A stretch of DNA of 64,000 nt. Source: Rachicladosporium sp. CCFEE 5018. Lineage: Eukaryota > Ascomycota > Dothideomycetes > Cladosporiales > Cladosporiaceae. Of the stretch, positions 58,106 to 64,000 are shown in pieces (within the stretch, counting starts at the first letter, position 1; each line of letters begins with the position of its first letter). Location of the stretch: the NCBI GenBank assembly GCA_002077045.2, contig KZ111149.1, positions 1,567,677-1,631,676 of the forward strand. The letters are read 5' to 3'. Both the position numbers and the translations under genes were made by a program. Below the pieces are notes generated by a model. The model was not told the origin of the DNA. It worked only from the letters and a program-made list of their open reading frames with translations, and did not search any database.

Positions 58106-60159
58106 ATGTCGCGCCTCGAACCCATCCAGTCTGTGCTCGAGCCCTCTGAAATGTCAGAGAAGATCTCCGACAACACCTCCTCCGACAAAGACTCCCTCGA
58201 CAACATCCCCGCACACAACCCGAACGCCTCCTCCGACGTAGGCGAGAAGTCAGCGCCCAAGCATGACGAGAACAACGACAAGTACGAGATCACAGAAGAT
58301 GACTGCTACGATGAGCTGGGCTACTCATTCCCGAAGTGGAAGAAGTGGTATATCCTCACGGTCATCTTCTGGGTGCAGGTCAGCATGAACTTCAACACTT
58401 CGCTGTACAGCAATGCCATTCCAGGGATTGAGAAGGAGTTCGGTGTCTCCGCACAGGCCGCGCGATGCGGTGCGATGATCTTTTTGGTTCTGTACGCTTT
58501 CGGCTGTGAGCTCTGGGCGCCATGGAGTGAAGAGTTCGGACGGTGGCCGATCTTGCAGCTAAGTTTGGGGTTGGTCAATCTGTGGCAATTGCCTGTTGCG
58601 CTTGCGCCCAACTTCGCCAGCATCATGGTAGGAAGAGCGCTGGGTGGTCTGTCTTCAGCTGGAGGGTCGGTCACACTGGGCATGATTGCAGATATCTTCG
58701 AGTCGGACAAGCAGCAGTACGCAGTCGCATACATTGTGTTCTCGTCAGTCGGCGGCTCCATCCTGGGACCAGTGGTAGGAGGCTTCAGTGAAGCATACCT
58801 TGATTGGAGGTGAGTCTGCCTGACATCCGCATTACGAGTGCAACACTGACAACACGCAGATGGTCCATCTGGATCCAGCTCATCTTCGGTGTCGCAATTC
58901 AAATCATCCACTTCGTCACAGTCCCCGAAACCCGCACAACGATCATGATGAATCGCATCGCCAAGAAACGCCGCAAGGCCAACCCAGGCGCGAACGTCTG
59001 GGGTCCCGACGAGCTTGTACCCTTCAAGGAGCGCTTCTCCGCGAAAGAGGTGATCACAACCTGGATCCGACCCTTCAAGATGTTCTTGACAGAGCCGATC
59101 GTCTTGGTTCTCTCCCTCCTGTCCGGCTTCAGCGACGCCCTGATTTTCATGTTCATCCAGTCCTTCAGCATAGTGTACAAGCAATGGGGCTTCAGCACAG
59201 TGCAAGTCGGCCTCTCCTTCTGCAGTATCGGAGTCGGCTACCTCCTCGCATGGATCCTCTTCATCCCGGCCATCAAGCGCAACATCAAGGAACGGACTGA
59301 GCATCCCGAGAGCGAGCGAGCACAGTACGAGAGCAGATTGTGGTTCTTGCTCTATACTGCACCTTGCCTGCCAATCGGCTTGATTGGCTTCGCATGGACG
59401 ATTCAAGGCCCGCCAATCCATTGGATCGGCAGCATGATTTTCGCGGCCATCATCGGGATCGCTAACTACGCCATCTACATGGCCACGATCGACTACATGA
59501 TCTGTGCCTATGGGCCATACTCCGCTTCTGCTACAGGTGGCAACGGCTGGTCTCGCGACTTCCTGGCAGGTGTGCTTACCATCCCGGCCACGCCATTCTT
59601 CACTAATATCGGAGCGAGCTCGGGGAAGAATCTGGAGTACGCCTGCACGATCTTATTCTGCATCTCCTTCATCTTGGTGATCGCAGTGTATGTGATCTAC
59701 TGGAAGGGTCCGGTGTTGAGGAAACGCTCGCCTTTCGCGCAGAAGCTGCAGGGCGCTAAGGACGACAGCACTGGGCGGAAGATGAGCTACATCTCGCAAT
59801 CTGGAGCTGAGCGGCGAGGCAGTAAGTTCTTGCTTTCCAGATTTCCTGCTTTCAGAGATTCTGACAGATTGACAGGTGCTACCTCCATCGCCCGCCGCCG
59901 CTCCAGTTACAACGCCTCCAAATCGCTCGCCGGCGCCAACAAATCCCAACCCACAGACGCAGACCTCAACTCCTCCTCCGCGGCCAACACAGCCATGCGC
60001 TCGAACGCCGCCGCTAGCAATACAAGTGCAAGACCGGATATGAAAGAGCGGACATACAGCCAGCAGCAGCGGTTCTTTGGCGAGAGTAGGGTTACACCGC
60101 GTGGGACGCCGAGGGGCACACCGAGTGCGAGTCGGGCGAACTCGATGGTGGGAAGATAG
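58106..60159 (+). CDS. MFS drug/polyamine transporter, DHA1-type
   Basis: Exons are 58106-58809, 58860-59821 and 59876-60159. Introns are 50 and 54 nt (GTGAGT...CGCAG and GTAAGT...GACAG). The second intron is a multiple of three, so retention would add 18 codons. The product is 649 residues. A long acidic N terminus precedes YSFPKWKKWYILTVIFWVQ (TM1). EEFGRWPIL (about 155) takes the place of the loop 2-3 motif A, GRALGGLSSAGGSVTLGMIADIF is motif B-like, and GGSILGPVVGGF is the antiporter motif C. A second set of six helices follows from FMFIQSFSIVYKQWGF. NYAIYMATIDYMICAYGPYSASA is typical of fungal DHA1 proteins related to Tpo/Flu-type exporters. The tail of about 110 residues is Ser/Arg-rich and probably cytosolic. 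It likely exports drugs or polyamines by proton exchange; the substrate is unknown. Confidence 0.9.
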
Positions 60160-61129
60160 GATCGCACACCGAGAACGCTGACACGGCTGGAGAGGAGGAG
60201 GTATGGGGAGGAGAAACTGGGGATTGAGTTGTGGCAGAGGCTGGCTGAGCATGCGGCGTTGAAGTGATGCTTCGGGAGATAAGAGGAGGAGGGAGTACTG
60301 GAAGCCAGACTTGTATGAGAGAAGAAGCTGGCCACGTTGGTAGAAGGAAAGATGGACGATCAATTGGTATACCCGGGTTTCTTGGATCGCTGGCTTTCGG
60401 CCACATGGGGGCGTTCATACGATAATGAGTTCGGTGTAGTGGGAATTGAATATCATTGTACTATGACAAACACCATGTGCTCATGTCACGACTCCTTTCT
60501 GTGGTAGATTCCGTGCGTTCAAGCAGCTCACTGGATCCCCTCGGATGTAATTGATCAGGCCGCAATTTTCTATCCTCAGGCGAAAGCGCTGACTAACAGC
60601 GCGATCCCATGTCTTGTACATCGCTCGCGATGTCTTCCTCTGCTCGTCACTCCAACTCCATGCTCACTAGCCTATGTCACCGTCGGTATCACTATGGGTG
60701 AAGAGGGTGAGTATCGCTCTGTCCATTCCCTTGCAGATCTTCTATCCGTTCGCGCTTCTTCGACGATTGTTATGCGCAGCAGATGCGGCTCGCATGTACC
60801 CCACGCCGTCGCTGTGGTGGCTTGGAGCTGCATGCAGTGAAGGCGTGAGGCTGCCATGTGCTCAGCCTCATCGGCGCTCAGTCCTTAATATCTTTTCCTG
60901 TTATGTTTTGCTGGGATTCTGTTGCGATGTTGTACTTTGTTTCTTCCAGCGACTTGCTCATGTCCCCGCTAAGACGGCGACCTTGACTGACTTTGGGCGC
61001 CTCACGAATATGTGCGACTCCTTGGGACGTGCATACGTGAAGGTCGAACTGCCAGTCTGCTCCCGGTGTCTTGTTCCGGTCCTTTCATAAGACCGCGACC
61101 GCCAGTTGGGGAGGCCGAAGCCGGTCAAG
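60160..61129. other. Intergenic upstream of the second HET-NACHT gene
   Basis: 3' flank of the MFS gene and presumed promoter of the receptor gene at 61130. Short frames only; no repeat or RNA gene seen. Confidence 0.5.
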
Positions 61130-64000
61130 ATGCGCCTCCTCAACGTGGACACTTTCAAGCTGCAAGACTACCTAGACGACACAGCGCCACCATATGTCAT
61201 CGCCTCGCACCGCTGGCTTGAAGGTGAGGTGACATTCCAAGATGTCAGGGATGGTACGAACACGGATGCGCCAGGGTACAAGAAGGTGGAAGCATTCGCA
61301 CGATATGTGCGGGAGCATGTATCTGGGATCAAGTGGCTGTGGATCGATACATGCTGCATCAACAAAGACGGCGCCGCCGAGCTCTCTGAGTCTATCAACT
61401 GTATGTTCAGGTGGTACCGAGATGCCGCACTCTGTGTTGCCTTCTTGTCAGACGTCGAAGGAGTTGATGGATTGGTTGAGTTCGATCGAAGCACATGGTT
61501 CAAACGAGGTTGGACTCTACAAGAGCTGCTAGCTCCGTACTTGGTATTGTTCGTGAATAGTAGCTGGGAAGTCATTGGGCACAAAGGGTCAGCAACGCAG
61601 GAGTTTTTGGGGGTAGTTGGCCCTGACTTAGCAGCCCGCATCTGCTCGGCGACGGGCATATCAGAGGCAGTACTCCTGGACTACGACGAGTGTGGAAGCG
61701 TAAGCGTTCATGAGAGAATGAGGTGGATTGAAGGGAGAAAGACTACGCGGCCTGAAGATATGGTATACGCATTGTATGGATTACTCGGTGTCACGTTAGG
61801 CGCAAACTACGGAGAGGATTGCGAAGGTGCAAAGCAGCGACTCCTCGTAGCTTTGCGTGAACGAATCGAGGCCTTTGACCGCATGAAGGCTTGGCTCTTA
61901 CCGCCTGATCCGTGGACGACACACCAAGCGGCGAGACAATTGTACGAATCCGGCACTGGCATATGGCTGCTGAGTGACGAGAAGTACCTCGCGTGGAAGG
62001 AGGGCGCGACAAGATGTCTCTGGCTTCACGGCAAAGCTGGCAGCGGCAAAACTGTACTGTGCTCGACCACGGTTGAAGACATGCGCTCACACTGCATAGA
62101 CCAGACGGCTTATGGACATGCCATCTTTTACTTCACATTTTCCGACTCTGCAAAGCAAAGCTATGAAAGTTTCCTTGTCTCCTTGGTTGCTCAGCTTTGC
62201 TGGACTGGGCTAGGTCTCGCGATGCTACAAAGGGCTTATAACCACCCGGCTCGGATTCATCCTGGCTGTAGAGAACTAGAGAGCATGCTACTGGCATCCT
62301 GCGCGTCCTACAGGAGGGTGTATATACATGTTGATGCTTTGGACGAATGCCCGGAATCTGACAGACTTCGCCGAGCTATGCTCGAGGGCCTTAGTACGCT
62401 ACTGCAGCGTTCTGATAATGTGCACATTTTGGCAACAAGCAGAGCCGAGCTTGATATACGTTTTGCAATGGACGAATTAGCTGCCGCAAAGATAGCGATC
62501 GAGGACGCAGTCGTGGACTCGGACATTAGACAATACGTCGAAAAGGAGATGTCCCGTCATAACAAACTTCGTCGATTGGACGACTCCACAAAGCAGCTCG
62601 TCCAGGACACCTTGGTGCGGAAAGCTGACGGAATGTATGTAACCCCGCTTGGTAGCGTGCGCACTCTTCTAACATCTCCACCCTCCCCAGGTTCCGCTGG
62701 GTCTATTGTCAATTGCTTGAGCTCATGAAATCGAAGCACACTGGGCGTCGGAGCGTGGAAATTGCCCTTTCTACGCTGCCCCTTACCCTCGATGCGACGT
62801 ATGAAAGAGTGCTCGACAGCATACACCCTTCTGATAGAGAACGAGCGGTCACGTATCTCACATGGATTGCCTACGCACGACACCCGCTTTCGCTGACTGA
62901 ATTGGCTGAGACTGGGACTATTACCGCCAACGACAACCAGCTCATTCGCGACAATGTTGACGAGGAAGATCGAGGTGATCCGTGGGATTCGCTTGCATTG
63001 CTGAGCGGTCTAATAGTCGAAGACGCTGGCGTTCGATTTGGAAAGAGTGACGCCGATTTCAATGACCGGATCGGTGAAGCAGCCGAACGGACGATATCTC
63101 AGCAGGAACAGCGCACTGGACGGCGGCGCATGCGAGGCGTCTCGTCGTCTGGGGGTCCGATCGGCTGGTACGAACCACGGTACGAATCACCTGGAGGCGG
63201 ACGCGAGGGCGGACCTTTCCTTCGACTTGCCCACTACTCGGTGAAAGAGTATCTCGAGTCTAAACGGATACTGACTTCTGCTGCGAAAGGATTCGCATTG
63301 GCGACCGCAAGCGGTCATCGCTTTATCGCACAAAGCTCCCTAGTATACTTGAGTCACATCGTTCAAGGAATGCAAAGGGTTTCGGCGATAGAGCGTAACA
63401 TTCTACCAACATTTAATCGACTCCCACTTGCTGAATACGTTGTGTGCAACTGGCACGAACATGCGCGCAAGCAGCATTGGGTCGGGACCAGGCGAGAGGT
63501 AGCTTTCTTGAGTGTGCGTCAGAACAGCTCGTTCTGGATCGGAGCCAAGAATTATGCTGATTGTGCCAATCTGGGCAGTCCAGAAACTTACGACTCAGAT
63601 AGGACTGCTCTGCAATGCGCGGTCATCGCTGGCCTGATCCCAGTCATTGATGCGCTGCTGCTTGCGGGCGCCGATGTCTATGAGCGAGCCGGGTACTGGG
63701 GAATGAACGTGCTCGAGCTGGCGTCCATTAGTGGTCAGGTCGAAGTCGTAGCCTTTCTCCTACGTGCGAGGCCAGACCTGCAAGAACGACGCATGTCCCG
63801 TGGCCTCAATGCGCTGGAGTTGGCTGCTGAAAGTGGTCACTTCGAAGTCGTCAAAGCTCTTATCCGCGCAGGTGCAGACTCGAAGGAGCGAAGTGCATGC
63901 GGTGATCATACTGCGCTCAGTTTGGCATCTGCTGAGGGTCATCTCGAGATCGTGCAGGCTCTTCTACAGGCGGGTGCTAGCGTGAACGATTGGGATCGAG
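61130..64000 (+). CDS. HET-NACHT-ankyrin NLR-like receptor, truncated by the window end
   Basis: The start is the ATG at 61130 (MRLLNVDTFKLQDYLDD). Exon 1 (61130-62634) and exon 2 (62691 to beyond 64000) are joined by a 56-nt intron, GTATGT...CCCCAG, with branch TTCTAAC. Retaining it would stop the frame at 62728. The HET domain shows PPYVIASHRW, WLWIDTCCINKDGAAELSESIN and TWFKRGWTLQELLAPYL. PEDMVYALYGLLGV follows. The NACHT shows Walker A HGKAGSGKTVL near residue 300 and Walker B VYIHVDALDEC near 398. After a winged-helix-like region (LRLAHYSVKEYLES), ankyrin repeats begin near residue 800: TALQCAVIAGLIPVIDALLLAGAD, LELASISGQVEVVAFLL, LELAAESGHFEVVKALIRAGAD and LSLASAEGHLEIVQALLQAGA. These repeats are diverse, unlike the uniform array in the receptor at 21.8 kb. 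The C terminus lies outside. Confidence 0.92.

Overview
This window looks like chromosomal DNA of a filamentous ascomycete, most likely a Dothideomycete. The evidence is eukaryotic gene structure with short GT-AG introns (mostly 50-57 nt, often with a CTNAC-like branch site), typical fungal families (HET, HET-NACHT-ankyrin, SLATT, S28 and A1 peptidases, F-box, PQ-loop, MFS) and dense, mostly intron-poor genes on both strands. Class-level placement is inference. No tRNA, rRNA, CRISPR array or intact transposon was recognised.

Layout. 1-406: partial small fungal protein. 1.6-11.9 kb: three related HET-domain genes on the minus strand. The middle one has a broken reading frame. The first two share a duplicated upstream block. 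A single-pass membrane protein lies between the second and third. 12.4-15.0 kb: a salicylate-hydroxylase-like FAD monooxygenase diverging from a PQ-loop vacuolar transporter. 15.4-21.1 kb: two low-complexity proteins of unknown function. 21.8-25.9 kb: a 1353-residue HET-NACHT-ankyrin receptor with very uniform ankyrin units. 26.5-29.7 kb: a secreted, probably GPI-anchored aspartyl protease split by an exceptional 1431-nt intron. 30.5-32.6 kb: a five-exon MFS transporter. 34.4-38.0 kb: a SLATT-type two-TM protein diverging from another HET-domain gene. 38.9-47 kb: an F-box protein, a small secreted protein, two adjacent paralogues of an unrecognised family, and a type II membrane glycosyltransferase. 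47.4-53 kb: a short-chain dehydrogenase, two orphan genes (one with an in-frame TGA) and an RBR-like zinc-binding protein. 54-60.2 kb: an S28 serine peptidase, a coiled-coil protein and a DHA1-type MFS transporter. 61.1 kb to the end: a second HET-NACHT-ankyrin gene, cut by the window edge.

How it fits together. The notable theme is a concentration of non-self-recognition genes: six HET genes, two of them NLR-like with NACHT and ankyrin repeats, plus a SLATT gene about 760 bp from a HET gene and transcribed away from it. HET and NACHT proteins are known in fungi for heterokaryon incompatibility and programmed cell death. SLATT domains are predicted membrane effectors in prokaryotic conflict systems. 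Ordinary metabolic and transport genes are interspersed, so this is a HET-rich neighbourhood rather than one operon-like system. Several orphan genes and decayed or duplicated pieces are consistent with a fast-evolving accessory region.

Starts were chosen at ATG codons. Splice sites were read by eye from donor, acceptor and frame, without transcript support.
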